Below, one piece after another: positions 25,007 through 34,419 of a stretch of DNA of 64,000 nt. The notes below the pieces were generated by a model, which ran no database searches, was not told the DNA's origin, and was given only the letters and a program-made list of their open reading frames with translations. Position 1 is the stretch's first letter; every line of letters begins with the position of its first letter. The stretch is from contig JAIQEU010000009.1 of NCBI GenBank assembly GCA_020073665.1, positions 186,001-250,000 of the forward strand. The letters are read 5' to 3'. Origin of the DNA: Terriglobia bacterium. GTDB lineage: Bacteria > Acidobacteriota > Terriglobia > Terriglobales > Acidobacteriaceae. The position numbers were made by a program, and so were the translations under genes.

Positions 25007-26860
25007 ATGCGCCAACTGACGCGCCTCCTGCGCTACATCCTTCCCTTCCTGCTGCAGCTTCTTCCGGGAGCGGCGCTGCTGGCCGCGGTCGGGTTGCTGG
25101 AGGCATTCCGATGGGTGCTGCTCCGGCCGGTTCTTGACCGCGTCTTAAACCCCGCTTCGGGGTCCGATAACATCCAGCTTCTCACCATTCCCGGAACCAA
25201 TCACGTCCTCTACCTGCAGACGTTTGTGCCGAAACACTTCCACAATGCGTGGACCGTGGTGGCGTTCGCGCTGGTCGGATCGTCGATCCTGAAAGGCATT
25301 TGCGACTACGCGGGGACCTACCTGGTGAACCACGCGGCGTTCGGCATGGTGACCGACCTGCGGAATGAACTCTACGAATCCGTGCTGCGTCGTTCATCGG
25401 CCTTCTTCCAGAAGCACACGACCGGCACCCTGGTCTCGACCATTGTCAATGACATCGAGCGGGTGCAGTACGCCATGTCGAGCGTGCTTGCGGAGTTTCT
25501 GCAGCAGGTCTTCACCTTCATGTTCACTGCACTGGCGGTCGTGGCTCTGGGCGGAAAACTTGCCTGGGCGCTGCTGTTGTTCATACCGTTCGTCGTCTAC
25601 TCGGCGCGAAAAATCGGTTCCCGGGTGCGGCACACAACCCGGCGCGGGCAGGACAAACTTGCCGACGTCCAGAACATTCTGCAGGAAACCATCACCGGCA
25701 ATCGTGTGGTGAAGGCTTTCAGTATGGAGTCCTGGGAGATCGCGCGCTTCCGCCAGGCGGCGCAACGGTTATTTCGCGCCAACCTGCGTTCGGTGGCAGC
25801 GGCCGCGATCAGCTCCCCACTCATGGATGTGGTCGGAGTAGCCGCCGTTGCCCTGCTTCTGCTGTTAGGCCGGGACCAGGTCACCCACGGCGTGATGACT
25901 TTGGGAGTGTTTGGCGCCTTCATTGCCGCGGTGTTCAGCCTGTACAACCCGGTACGCAAGTTCGCCCTGTTCAACAACAATTTCCAGCAAGCCCTGGGCG
26001 CCTCGTCCGAGATATTCAAGTTCATGGATACGGAAGACGAGGTGCGCGAAAAGCCCGGCGCCAAGCTGCTGCCCGCCTTCTCCAAGAGCATACGGTTCGA
26101 GAACGTATACTTCTCGTACGCAGGCAGCAGCAACAGTGATGAAGCGCGCGAGATCCTGCGCGGCGTCAACCTGGAAGTGAAAGCGGGCGAAGTGCTGGCG
26201 GTGGTCGGCTCCAGCGGGGCGGGCAAGAGCACGCTGGTTCACCTGATCCCGCGCTTCTTCGACGTCACTGCAGGGCGCTTGCTGATCGACGACCGCGATG
26301 TCCGCGATACCACCCTGGCATCCCTGCGCTCGCAGATCGGAGTGGTCACCCAGGAAACCGTCCTGTTCAACGACTCTTTGCGCAACAACATTGCCTACGG
26401 CCAACCCAGCGTCTCGCAGAAGGCTGTGGAAGCGGCCGCCAAAGCCGCGCTGGCCCACGATTTCATCATGGAATTGCCTGCGGGATACGAAACCATGATT
26501 GGCGAGCGGGGGGTAAGGCTTTCCGGCGGCGAGCGCCAGCGCATTGCCATCGCGCGCGCCTTGCTCAAGAATGCACCCATCCTGATTCTCGACGAAGCTA
26601 CCTCGGCGCTCGACAGTGAGTCGGAAGCGCTGGTGCAGTCGGCGCTGCAGAACCTGATGACGGGTCGTACCGTGGTTGTCATTGCGCACCGGCTTTCCAC
26701 CGTACGCCGCGCCGACCGCATCGTGGTGCTGGAAAATGGCACCATCACCGATGTGGGCGCGCATGAGGAACTGATGAAGAAGCTCGGCACCTATCGCCGG
26801 TTGTACGACTTACAGTTTGTAGAGTTGGATCCGCCGAAGCTCGTAGCGAGTAGCGAGTAG
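25007..26860 (+). CDS. MsbA-like ABC exporter, fused membrane and ATPase domains
   Basis: A 617-residue half-transporter. Six predicted helices occupy residues 1-330. The nucleotide-binding domain has Walker A VVGSSGAGKST near 400, signature LSGGERQRIAIARA near 505 and Walker B ILILDEATSALD near 525, followed by the H-loop AHRLSTV. Members export lipid A-core, glycolipids or drugs; the core-gene setting favours a lipid flippase. The last codons (LVASSE) lie inside the GAGTAGCGAGTAG repeat that begins at 26848, so the 3' end may be recent. Confidence 0.88.
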   Translation: MRQLTRLLRYILPFLLQLLPGAALLAAVGLLEAFRWVLLRPVLDRVLNPASGSDNIQLLTIPGTNHVLYLQTFVPKHFHNAWTVVAFALVGSSILKGICDYAGTYLVNHAAFGMVTDLRNELYESVLRRSSAFFQKHTTGTLVSTIVNDIERVQYAMSSVLAEFLQQVFTFMFTALAVVALGGKLAWALLLFIPFVVYSARKIGSRVRHTTRRGQDKLADVQNILQETITGNRVVKAFSMESWEIARFRQAAQRLFRANLRSVAAAAISSPLMDVVGVAAVALLLLLGRDQVTHGVMTLGVFGAFIAAVFSLYNPVRKFALFNNNFQQALGASSEIFKFMDTEDEVREKPGAKLLPAFSKSIRFENVYFSYAGSSNSDEAREILRGVNLEVKAGEVLAVVGSSGAGKSTLVHLIPRFFDVTAGRLLIDDRDVRDTTLASLRSQIGVVTQETVLFNDSLRNNIAYGQPSVSQKAVEAAAKAALAHDFIMELPAGYETMIGERGVRLSGGERQRIAIARALLKNAPILILDEATSALDSESEALVQSALQNLMTGRTVVVIAHRLSTVRRADRIVVLENGTITDVGAHEELMKKLGTYRRLYDLQFVELDPPKLVASSE

Positions 26861-27019
26861 TCGGGAGTCAAGCGTCGGACGTCAGCCCCCACACTACACG
26901 CTGCTTGCCAAAGGTCCCGGGTGCCGAGCGTTCAGGATCCAGGAGTTAGGAGAGAGAAGCTGGTAGGTGATCAGCGGGCAACGGTTTTTGTGTCACTGAC
27001 TACCGACTACTAGCTACTG
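26848..27019. repeat. Inverted pair of AGTAGC/GCTACT phrases flanking the MsbA-yicC gap
   Basis: The 23-base arms at 26848-26870 and 26997-27019 are complementary at 20 positions (GTAGTCGGGAGTCA against TGACTACCGACTAC). They sit at the two ends of the intergenic region; the left arm overlaps the end of the MsbA-like coding region. Confidence 0.65.
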
Positions 27020-27031
27020 ACCACTGACTTT

Positions 27032-27919
27032 ATGCCCATTCGTTCCATGACGGGGTTTGCCCAGGCCAGAGGGCAGCTTAATGGCCAGCTGAGCTTCACG
27101 GTTTCGCTGAAGTCGGTCAACCATCGCTTCCTGGACCTGCACTTCCGCATGCCGTCGGACAGCGACGCGCTGGAGATGAAACTGCGCCACCTGCTGAAGG
27201 AAAAGCTGGCGCGGGGGCACGTCGAACTGATGCTGAACCTGGAGCGCGGTGGCGGGGAAAGCTTCACCCTGAACCGGCAAGTCGCGGGCGGTTACATCCA
27301 GGCGTTTCGCGCGGCTGCAGCGGAGTTCGGACTGGCTACAGAACCCGACCTGAACGCCGTCTTTCGCATCCCGGGCGCGCTGGAAAACGCGGCCCTTCCG
27401 GCCAGTGGGGAACTGGAAGGCGCAGTCCTGGGGAGGGCGGAAGAGGCCCTGCGCCAGCTCAACCAGATGCGCGAAGAGGAAGGCCGGGGCATTGAGCGCG
27501 AACTGCGGCAGCGCATGGCCCATGTGCAGAAGGCTGGGCAAGCGGTCGAGAAGCACCGTCACTCGATGCTGCAGACCTACGTGGAGAAGCTGAAGACCCG
27601 GATGCAGGACCTGATCGGCACCCATGTGGAGCCGGAACGCATCCTGCAGGAAGCGGCACTGCTGGTGGATCGCAGCGATATTCAGGAGGAACTGGTTCGC
27701 CTGGAGACCCATGTCAAGCATTTTCTGGGCCTGCTCGACGAAGGTGGCGAAGTCGGCAAGAAACTGGACTTCCTGTTGCAGGAAATGAATCGCGAAGCCA
27801 ATACGCTGCTGTCGAAGACCTCGGGGCTGGCGGGGGAAGCGCTGAAAATCACCGAGATGGGGCTGGCCATGAAAGCCGAGATCGAAAAGGCCCGCGAGCA
27901 GGTGCAGAATATCGAATGA
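27032..27919 (+). CDS. yicC: YicC-family endoribonuclease
   Basis: A 295-residue protein. The start MPIRSMTGFAQARGQLNGQL and the C-terminal block (EVGKKLDFLLQEMNREANTL, then LSKTS) are diagnostic of YicC/YloC. In E. coli YicC cleaves the small RNA RyhB. The stop codon overlaps the gmk start by four bases (ATGA), a linkage seen in many genomes, and the block continues to priA. Confidence 0.93.
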   Translation: MPIRSMTGFAQARGQLNGQLSFTVSLKSVNHRFLDLHFRMPSDSDALEMKLRHLLKEKLARGHVELMLNLERGGGESFTLNRQVAGGYIQAFRAAAAEFGLATEPDLNAVFRIPGALENAALPASGELEGAVLGRAEEALRQLNQMREEEGRGIERELRQRMAHVQKAGQAVEKHRHSMLQTYVEKLKTRMQDLIGTHVEPERILQEAALLVDRSDIQEELVRLETHVKHFLGLLDEGGEVGKKLDFLLQEMNREANTLLSKTSGLAGEALKITEMGLAMKAEIEKAREQVQNIE

Positions 27920-28608
27920 CGACAGTGTTCATCATTTCGGCCCCTTCGGGTTCCGGCAAATCAACCCTGGTGAATGGGGCGCGCGCGCGGGTTAAGGGCT
28001 TGCAGTTCTCCATCTCGTATACCACCCGGCCGCCGCGGGGCAGCGAGGTGAATGGGCGCGAGTATTTTTTTGTCACCCGCGAGGAATTTGAAGACATGGT
28101 GCGGCGCGACGAGTTCCTGGAGCATGCTGATGTCTTCGGCAATTACTACGGGACGGCGCGGCGCTTTCTGCGCACGGCGCAACACGCTGGAGAAGACCTG
28201 CTGCTCGACATCGACGTGCAGGGTGCGGCGCAAATCAAGAGCAAAATTCCCGAAGCGGTCAGCATTTTCATTCTGCCCCCGGACCGCAAGACGCTGGAGT
28301 CGCGCCTGCGAGATCGTGGCCAGGATGCGGAAGAAGTGATCGAACGCCGGTTGGCCACGGCCACCCGTGAGATTGAGAATTATGGGAAGTACGACTATAT
28401 TTTAGTGAACGACCGCCTGGATGAGTCCATTGAGGCGCTACGGTCGATTCTAGTTTCGGAACGACTACGGCGCCCAGGAGCCCAACGATCTGCCGATGAT
28501 TCCGACACACTGGCCCGGGCCGAACGTTTCCGCCTGGACAACGTGCGGGAGCGGGTGCAACCGATTCTGGCTTCGTTTGTGACGGCAGCGGCTCCGGGCG
28601 GACGCTAG
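27916..28608 (+). CDS. gmk: Guanylate kinase
   Basis: A 230-residue enzyme phosphorylating GMP to GDP with ATP. The P-loop APSGSGKST is at residues 8-16. GMP-binding residues are in SISYTTRPPRGSEVNGREYF, and the lid and Arg residues follow in LLDIDVQGA and SRLRDRGQD. It is about 20 residues longer than E. coli Gmk at the C-terminus. It is translationally coupled to yicC and followed by rpoZ. Confidence 0.95.
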   Translation: MTTVFIISAPSGSGKSTLVNGARARVKGLQFSISYTTRPPRGSEVNGREYFFVTREEFEDMVRRDEFLEHADVFGNYYGTARRFLRTAQHAGEDLLLDIDVQGAAQIKSKIPEAVSIFILPPDRKTLESRLRDRGQDAEEVIERRLATATREIENYGKYDYILVNDRLDESIEALRSILVSERLRRPGAQRSADDSDTLARAERFRLDNVRERVQPILASFVTAAAPGGR

Positions 28609-28624
28609 CAGCAGGGAGAAAACG

Positions 28625-28861
28625 ATGAAGCTGATTGAAGGTTTCGACAGCAACTATCGCTACATCCTGGTGGCGGCACGGCGGGCGCGGCAGTTGCAGG
28701 GCGGTGCGCCGCCGGTGATTGACACGCAGTCGCGCAAGCCCTGCAGGATCGCGCAGGACGAAATCCGGGCCGGCAAGGTGAAGTGGGTCATCCCCGAAAT
28801 ACCCAAATCGGCTGCGGAAGTCGCCGCGGAACTGCTGGACAAGGCAGTCGCGAAAGACTAG
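28625..28861 (+). CDS. rpoZ: RNA polymerase omega subunit
   Basis: A 78-residue protein in the conserved gmk-rpoZ-coaBC order. The core pattern FDSNYRYILVAARRARQL matches the omega N-terminal helices that clamp the beta-prime subunit. A GGGAG site precedes the ATG. The C-terminus (SAAEVAAELLDKAVAKD) is divergent, as usual for this small subunit. Confidence 0.9.
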   Translation: MKLIEGFDSNYRYILVAARRARQLQGGAPPVIDTQSRKPCRIAQDEIRAGKVKWVIPEIPKSAAEVAAELLDKAVAKD

Positions 28862-28911
28862 GAATTTCCGGCTTGGTCAGGTTCTTGAAGCGGTAGGTGG
28901 CAGACACATTC

Positions 28912-30126
28912 ATGAAGGTAGCCCTCGGGGTCAGCGGCGGAATCGCGGCATACAAGGCGGCGGAGATTGTGCGCCTGCTGCAGGAGCGCGGCATCCGGGT
29001 GCAGGTCATCATGACCCAGGCGGCGCAGGAGTTTGTAAAGCCGCTGACCTTCGCCGCGCTCTCGGGAGAAAAAGTCATCACCGGGATGTTTGCCGAGGGG
29101 AACGAACCTGCGAACATCGACTCCGCTGTAGAACACATTGCCGTAGCCCAGGCCATCGATGCGCTGCTAGTCGCGCCTGCCACCGCTGACGTTCTGGCCA
29201 AGTTTGCTCAAGGCATCGCTTCCGATTTTCTGACCACCCTTTATCTCGCAACCACAGTGCCGGTCGTGGTGGCTCCAGCGATGAACGTCAACATGTGGAA
29301 CCACGCCGCCACCCAGGCAAACCTCGAAATTCTGAGGAAGCGCGGCGTGCGCGTGGTGGAGCCGGACAGCGGATACCTGGCTTGCGGCATGACCGGGCCG
29401 GGACGGTTGGCGGAAAACGAAACGATTGTCGCCGCCGTGATGGAGGCGTTGGGCGCCTCGCAGGAACTGGCGGGCGAGACAGTGCTGATTACCGCAGGCC
29501 CTACCCGGGAGAAGATTGACCCGGTGCGCTACATCACCAATCGCTCTAGCGGTCGCATGGGGTACGCGCTGGCCGAAGCCGCATTGCGCCGCGGCGCGCG
29601 CGTGCTTCTGGTAAGCGGTCCCACCGCGATAAAGCCTCCCGGCGGCGCGGAAGTGACCTGGGTGCAATCCGCCGAGGAAATGCGCGAAGCCGTGCTGAAA
29701 CTGTTTTCCGAAGCCAGCGTAGTGATCAAGACGGCAGCGGTGTCGGACTATCGTCCCAAGAATTCAGCGGAACACAAGATCAAGCGCACCGGCCCAATGT
29801 CCCTAGAACTGGAGCCTACGACCGATATCCTGGCCGAGTTGGGGCGCCGCAAGAAATCGCAGATCATCATCGGCTTCGCCGCTGAAACCCAGAATGCGCT
29901 GGAGAACGCGCGCAAGAAACTGGCATCGAAGTCGCTGGATGCGATCGTGGTGAACGATGTTTCCCGCGAAGGCGTGGGCTTCGACTCCGACCGCAACGCG
30001 GTCACCATCATCTCGCATCTTGAGGTCGTGGAAGTTCCGGAGACGACCAAGTGGGAGGTCGCTCAGCGCGTGCTTGACCAGGTGGTACGCCTGCGAAAGC
30101 TGAACCCCTCTTCCATAAAGGCATAG
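28912..30126 (+). CDS. coaBC: Bifunctional phosphopantothenoylcysteine decarboxylase / synthase
   Basis: A 404-residue coenzyme A biosynthesis enzyme joining 4-phosphopantothenate to cysteine and decarboxylating the product. The N-terminal flavin domain (VALGVSGGIAAYKAAEIVR) has the APAMNVNMW substrate motif. The C-terminal synthase domain shows TAGPTREKIDPVRYITNRSS, then KTAAVSDYRP and IIGFAAET. The ATG at 28912 is chosen over a GTG five codons earlier. The stop is one base before the next ATG. Confidence 0.94.
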   Translation: MKVALGVSGGIAAYKAAEIVRLLQERGIRVQVIMTQAAQEFVKPLTFAALSGEKVITGMFAEGNEPANIDSAVEHIAVAQAIDALLVAPATADVLAKFAQGIASDFLTTLYLATTVPVVVAPAMNVNMWNHAATQANLEILRKRGVRVVEPDSGYLACGMTGPGRLAENETIVAAVMEALGASQELAGETVLITAGPTREKIDPVRYITNRSSGRMGYALAEAALRRGARVLLVSGPTAIKPPGGAEVTWVQSAEEMREAVLKLFSEASVVIKTAAVSDYRPKNSAEHKIKRTGPMSLELEPTTDILAELGRRKKSQIIIGFAAETQNALENARKKLASKSLDAIVVNDVSREGVGFDSDRNAVTIISHLEVVEVPETTKWEVAQRVLDQVVRLRKLNPSSIKA

Positions 30127-30127
30127 C

Positions 30128-30955
30128 ATGACGCGCGTGCTCGACCCTCAACTGAAGCACGCTCTCGCCGAACGCATCCGCTTCTATAACGAACTTGGCA
30201 TTTACGATTTCTATCGCCGCGAACATTCTGAGGCGGCAGAACCGCTTACACTGTCCGTTCCCCAAATCCAGCCAGAACAGCGAGAGCCAATGACGCCCAG
30301 AGCCAAAGCTGCGGTGGCGATACCTGCCGACGGCGACCTTTTCGAAGTGGCCAAGCCCGAGTCGCGCGCCACCAATCCGGCCCAGGCGCTGCGCCTTATC
30401 CGTGAGGATCTGGGTGACTGCACGCGCTGCCGCCTGCATAAACAAGGGCGCAAGCAGATCGTGTTTGGCGTGGGCAATCCGAAAACCGACCTGATGTTCA
30501 TCGGCGAGGCGCCGGGCGCCGACGAAGACCAGCAGGGCGAACCCTTCGTGGGCCGCGCCGGGCAGTTGCTCAATAACATGATCAAGGCGATGGGGATTCA
30601 GCGTGAGGACGTGTATATCGCCAACATCATCAAGTGCCGTCCGCCGGGAAACCGCACGCCGGAACGCGACGAGTGCGAGACCTGTTCACCTTTCCTGATG
30701 CGGCAGATCGCGGTGATTCAGCCCAAGGTGATCGTGGCCCTGGGCGCGGTCGCGGCCAAAACTTTGCTCGCCATCAATGCCCCCATGGCCGAGTTGCGCG
30801 GCCAGTGGTACGACTTCCGCGGCACCAAGCTGGCGGTCACGTATCACCCGGCGTTTTTGCTGCGCGACCCGCGGCAGAAGAAGGAAGCTTGGAAAGATTT
30901 GCAGATGGTGATGAAGGAATTGGGGATGCCGGTGCCTGCTAAATCAGCCGAGTAG
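30128..30955 (+). CDS. Uracil-DNA glycosylase, family 4 (iron-sulfur type)
   Basis: A 275-residue DNA repair enzyme removing uracil. Motif 1 is [20 protein letters not shown], and the 4Fe-4S ligands lie in CTRCRLH and in the later cluster [17 protein letters not shown]. The product-binding end shows TYHPAFLLR. An N-terminal extension of about 85 residues ([15 protein letters not shown]-like) precedes the catalytic domain; its role is unknown. It is tightly linked to coaBC and priA. Confidence 0.9.
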   Translation: MTRVLDPQLKHALAERIRFYNELGIYDFYRREHSEAAEPLTLSVPQIQPEQREPMTPRAKAAVAIPADGDLFEVAKPESRATNPAQALRLIREDLGDCTRCRLHKQGRKQIVFGVGNPKTDLMFIGEAPGADEDQQGEPFVGRAGQLLNNMIKAMGIQREDVYIANIIKCRPPGNRTPERDECETCSPFLMRQIAVIQPKVIVALGAVAAKTLLAINAPMAELRGQWYDFRGTKLAVTYHPAFLLRDPRQKKEAWKDLQMVMKELGMPVPAKSAE

Positions 30956-31010
30956 TCTTCTCCTGACGCCCTGCAAATCCTGGGCTGTTTCCTGATGTTA
31001 CGATTCCCTG

Positions 31011-31034
31011 TTGCCGGCGGGACGCCGGCGCTAC
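31011..31034. repeat. GCCGGCG palindromic REP-like element upstream of priA
   Basis: GCCGGCG (31013-31019), loop GGA, CGCCGGC (31023-31029), followed by GCTAC. The same phrase occurs at 33485-33511 and, degenerate, at 60830-60852. It ends six bases before the priA ATG. Confidence 0.6.
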
Positions 31035-31040
31035 CTCTTC

Positions 31041-33476
31041 ATGCCTGACTTCTGCAACGTTGCGGTGCCGGTGCCGCTCGATACCGTTTTCACCTACCGC
31101 ATTCCCGAAGGAATGACCCCGGTGGTGGGCGGACGGGTGCTGGTGCCCTTTCGGCAGCAGCGCATGTCGGGCATCGTCGTCGAGCTGCATGATCGCAAGC
31201 CTTCGGTCCAGACCAAGAACGTGCTCAGCGTGCTCGATCCCGTGCCGGTGCTGGATGAGCAGCTCATCCGGCTGGGCAAATGGATTGCCGACTACTATCT
31301 GGCGCCGCTGGGTGAAGTCCTGCGCACCATGCTGCCGCTGGGTGCGGAGTTTAAGCGCAGCATCGCATACTCGATTGCCGAAGCAGGGCAGATGGCGCTG
31401 CACCTGGCGGGAATGTCGGGCTCGTCCGCACGCTCGTGCAAGACGCCGACGGACCAACTGGCGGAGTTTCGTGTTCTCGACTACCTCACCGAGCGGGAGC
31501 AGGTGCAGGAAGCGAGCCTGCGCGCAGCGACCCGCGTTTCAAAGTCAGTGCTTGCTGGGATGGTGCGCAAGAAATGGATTGCCCGCGAGGACCTCTCGCA
31601 TGCACGCGACGCGGCCCGGACCATCAAAGTTGCAGTGCTCAAGAATGCCGACGCCAAGCTCAATGCCAACCAGCGAACCCTGATTGACACGCTCGCGGCT
31701 GCTGGAGGGAAACTCGCTGTAGAAACTCTGCGGACTCTGGAAATCCCACGAACTACGCTGGGCACGCTGGTAAAACGCGGGCTGATTGAAATCACCGAAG
31801 AGCCCGGTGAGTTCACCATGTCGGCGCTGAAGGCCCGGCCTTCGCCATTCGATTTTCAGTTCAGCCCGGCCCAGCAAGAGGCGCTCAAGTGCATTCAGGA
31901 TGGCGTAAGCGCCAGAAAATTTACCGGCCTGCTTCTGCATGGGGTGACGGGGTCGGGCAAGACCGCGGTTTACCTGGCCGGGATGCGGGCCGTGCTCGAC
32001 GCGGGTCGCTCGTCCATCCTGCTGGTCCCCGAGATCGGGCTCACTCCGGCCGTAGCGGCGGACCTGCAGCAGGTCTTCGGCGATGAGGTGGCCATCCTGC
32101 ACTCCGGGCTTTCCGACCAGGAGCGCGCGGAGCAGTGGCACCGTATCAAACGCGGTGACGCGCGCGTGGTCGTGGGCACGCGCTCGGCGGTATTTGCTCC
32201 TGTGTCCGATCTGGCGCTCATGATCGTGGACGAAGAGCAGGACTCGTCTTACAAGCAAGAAGAGACGCCGCGTTACCACGCGCGCGATGTAGCCGTGGTG
32301 CGCGCCAAGATGGCGAACGCGGTGGTGGTGCTGGGTTCGGCCACGCCCTCGCTCGAGTCGTATTTCAACGCCAAGCAAAACAAGTACGCGCTGCTGGAAC
32401 TGCCCGACCGCGTGGAGCAGCGCCCGCTGCCTGAAGTCGAGATCATCGACATGCGGCAGGAGTTCCAGGAGACCGGCCAGGAGCAAGTCATCTCGCGCAA
32501 ACTTGGAGAGGAAATTAAAGACCGGCTGGAGCGCAAAGAACAGGTCATGGTGCTGCTCAACCGGCGGGGATACTCGCCGGTGGTGTTGTGCCGCACCTGC
32601 GGCAAGACCCTGGAGTGCAAGAACTGCGCCATCGCGCTCACTCATCACAAACGCTCGCGCCGCATGGAGTGCCACTACTGCGGCTACACCGCGCCGGTAC
32701 CGAAAGCCTGTATTCACTGCGGCAGCGAGTACGTGTACTTCCTCGGGACCGGATCGGAAAAACTGGAAGAACTGTTGCACGGCATGTTTCCACAAGCGCG
32801 CATTGGGCGTCTGGATCGCGACACCGTGCGCGGCCGCGAGGATTTTGAGCGGGCTCTGAACGCACTCAATGAAGGCGAACTCGACTTGCTGGTGGGCACG
32901 CAGATGATCGCCAAGGGCCACGACGTCCACGGCGTCACCTTGGTGGGAGTGGTTGGCGCCGACATGGCGTTGGGGATGCCAGACTTCCGCTCCGCCGAGC
33001 GCACTTTCCAGTTATTGACCCAAGTGGCCGGACGCGCCGGGCGCGGACAAATTCCGGGGAAAGTTGTTCTGCAAACCTATTTCCCCGATCACTACGCGGT
33101 GCAATACGCCGCGCAGCATGACTTCGCCGGCTTCTACGACAAAGAACTGCGTTTTCGCAGTTGGATGCACTATCCGCCGTACAGCGCGCTGGCCAACGTG
33201 CTGGTGCGCAGCGGCAAACTTGACGAAGCGTTAGGGTGGTCCGGGACGCTTGGACGCTGGTTTGAGAAAACACGGCATGAGGGCATACGCGTGCTGGGCC
33301 CGGCGGCAGCGCCTATCCTAAGGCTTAAGCGGGACTACCGGTATCACTTCGTGTTGAAGTCGGCCAGCCGTGAGAAGCTCAACGCGCTGCTGCGCGCCAT
33401 GCTGGCCCACGCCGCGCAGCAGAAAATTCCGCGCACACAGGTGATCGTGGATGTTGACGCGGTCTGGCTGATGTAG
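31041..33476 (+). CDS. priA: Primosomal protein N' (replication restart helicase)
   Basis: An 811-residue superfamily 2 helicase that reloads the replisome at stalled forks. The N-terminal DNA-binding domain (NVAVPVPLDTVFTYRIPEG) is followed by Walker A GVTGSGKTAVY near residue 300 and motif II VDEEQDSSYKQ. The zinc-binding insert shows CRTCGKTLECKNC and later CHYCG and CIHCG. The C-terminal motifs GTQMIAKGHD and QVAGRAGRG are intact. A TTG at 31011 would add ten residues encoded by the repeat, so the ATG at 31041 is preferred. Confidence 0.95.
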   Translation: MPDFCNVAVPVPLDTVFTYRIPEGMTPVVGGRVLVPFRQQRMSGIVVELHDRKPSVQTKNVLSVLDPVPVLDEQLIRLGKWIADYYLAPLGEVLRTMLPLGAEFKRSIAYSIAEAGQMALHLAGMSGSSARSCKTPTDQLAEFRVLDYLTEREQVQEASLRAATRVSKSVLAGMVRKKWIAREDLSHARDAARTIKVAVLKNADAKLNANQRTLIDTLAAAGGKLAVETLRTLEIPRTTLGTLVKRGLIEITEEPGEFTMSALKARPSPFDFQFSPAQQEALKCIQDGVSARKFTGLLLHGVTGSGKTAVYLAGMRAVLDAGRSSILLVPEIGLTPAVAADLQQVFGDEVAILHSGLSDQERAEQWHRIKRGDARVVVGTRSAVFAPVSDLALMIVDEEQDSSYKQEETPRYHARDVAVVRAKMANAVVVLGSATPSLESYFNAKQNKYALLELPDRVEQRPLPEVEIIDMRQEFQETGQEQVISRKLGEEIKDRLERKEQVMVLLNRRGYSPVVLCRTCGKTLECKNCAIALTHHKRSRRMECHYCGYTAPVPKACIHCGSEYVYFLGTGSEKLEELLHGMFPQARIGRLDRDTVRGREDFERALNALNEGELDLLVGTQMIAKGHDVHGVTLVGVVGADMALGMPDFRSAERTFQLLTQVAGRAGRGQIPGKVVLQTYFPDHYAVQYAAQHDFAGFYDKELRFRSWMHYPPYSALANVLVRSGKLDEALGWSGTLGRWFEKTRHEGIRVLGPAAAPILRLKRDYRYHFVLKSASREKLNALLRAMLAHAAQQKIPRTQVIVDVDAVWLM

Positions 33477-33484
33477 GGCCTTTC

Positions 33485-33511
33485 GTGGCGCCGGCGTCCC
33501 CCCGGCGCTAC
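33485..33511. repeat. GCCGGCG palindromic REP-like element at the importer 3' end
   Basis: An inverted-orientation copy of the element at 31011: GGCGCCGGCGTC pairs with CCCGGCGC around a C-rich loop. Its terminal CTA supplies the TAG stop codon of the minus-strand substrate-binding protein gene at 33508. Confidence 0.55.
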
Positions 33512-34389
33512 AGTCCCTTCTTCCTTAGAAACTCTTCCACCACTTCGGCGGCGTCGCGGTGCTGGCCGTCTACCGCGTAGTTAAGCTCACGCATTTCCTC
33601 ATCGGAAATCTTTCCCGCCAGCTCGTCCAGCGCCTGCTTCACTTCCGGATGGCGCTCCAGCATGGCCTCGCGCACGATGGGCACGGCTTCATATGGCGGA
33701 AAATAGTGGCGATCGTCTTCCAACACAAACAAGTCGAGCGCGGGAATCAGTCCATCGGTAGCATTGCCGGCAGCCAAGTCGATCTGCTTGTCTTTCAGTG
33801 CGCGAGCGAGCAAGCCCAGGTCCATGATGCGCGGGCTCGCCGCAAAGCGCAGGCCGTACGTGGCAGCCAGGCCTTTGTAGCCATCAGGGCGCTCCATGAA
33901 TTCGTAGCCGAAGCCGGCGCGCCACTGCGGCGTGTGGGCGGCAGCCTGGGAAATCGTCGTCAGACCCAACCGCCGCGCGTCTTCGCCGCGGATTTCAATG
34001 GCAAACGTATCGTTGAATCCGAGCGGGAAACCGACTGCAAGATGGAATCGATTGGCATATTCCTCCTTAACCTTGTCGTAAACCTGCTGGCGAGAGCCTT
34101 CCGGCGTTTGTTTCAAAATGGCGGTGAGCGCCGTTCCGGTGTACTCGGGATAAATATCGATACGTCCACCCAGGATGGCCTGCTGGCAGATGTAGGTGCC
34201 GGCGAGGTAGAACTTGCGCTCCACGGGAAGGTGCGTCCGCGCCTCGATATGCTGCGCGATGAGTTCACCGAGGATGAGCTGTTCGGTGAAGTTCTTCGAG
34301 CCGATGACGATGCGGTCCTCGCGAGCGGGGCCACAGGCTGCGAGCAGGGAGAGGACAGCGAGAACCGTCGCGAGCAAGTATTTTTTCAT
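33508..34389 (-). CDS. Osmoprotectant (betaine/choline-type) ABC importer, substrate-binding lipoprotein
   Basis: A 293-residue lipoprotein with lipobox LAAC at residues 16-19. The mature start (RIVIGSKNFTEQLILGELIA) and the GGRIDIYPEYTGTALTAIL block are diagnostic of the OpuC/ProX/OsmX quaternary-amine binding family. It is the last gene of a minus-strand series behind its permease and ATPase. The stop codon lies inside a palindromic repeat. Choline, betaine or another quaternary amine is likely; the exact ligand cannot be read. Confidence 0.87.
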   Translation of the reverse strand: MKKYLLATVLAVLSLLAACGPAREDRIVIGSKNFTEQLILGELIAQHIEARTHLPVERKFYLAGTYICQQAILGGRIDIYPEYTGTALTAILKQTPEGSRQQVYDKVKEEYANRFHLAVGFPLGFNDTFAIEIRGEDARRLGLTTISQAAAHTPQWRAGFGYEFMERPDGYKGLAATYGLRFAASPRIMDLGLLARALKDKQIDLAAGNATDGLIPALDLFVLEDDRHYFPPYEAVPIVREAMLERHPEVKQALDELAGKISDEEMRELNYAVDGQHRDAAEVVEEFLRKKGL

Positions 34390-34419
34390 ACATTGCGCCG
34401 CCTGCCGCCGGACAGAACA

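Noticed and set aside
31545-32930. 461-codon open frame on the minus strand
   Set aside because: It lies opposite priA and is a by-product of GC-rich codon use.
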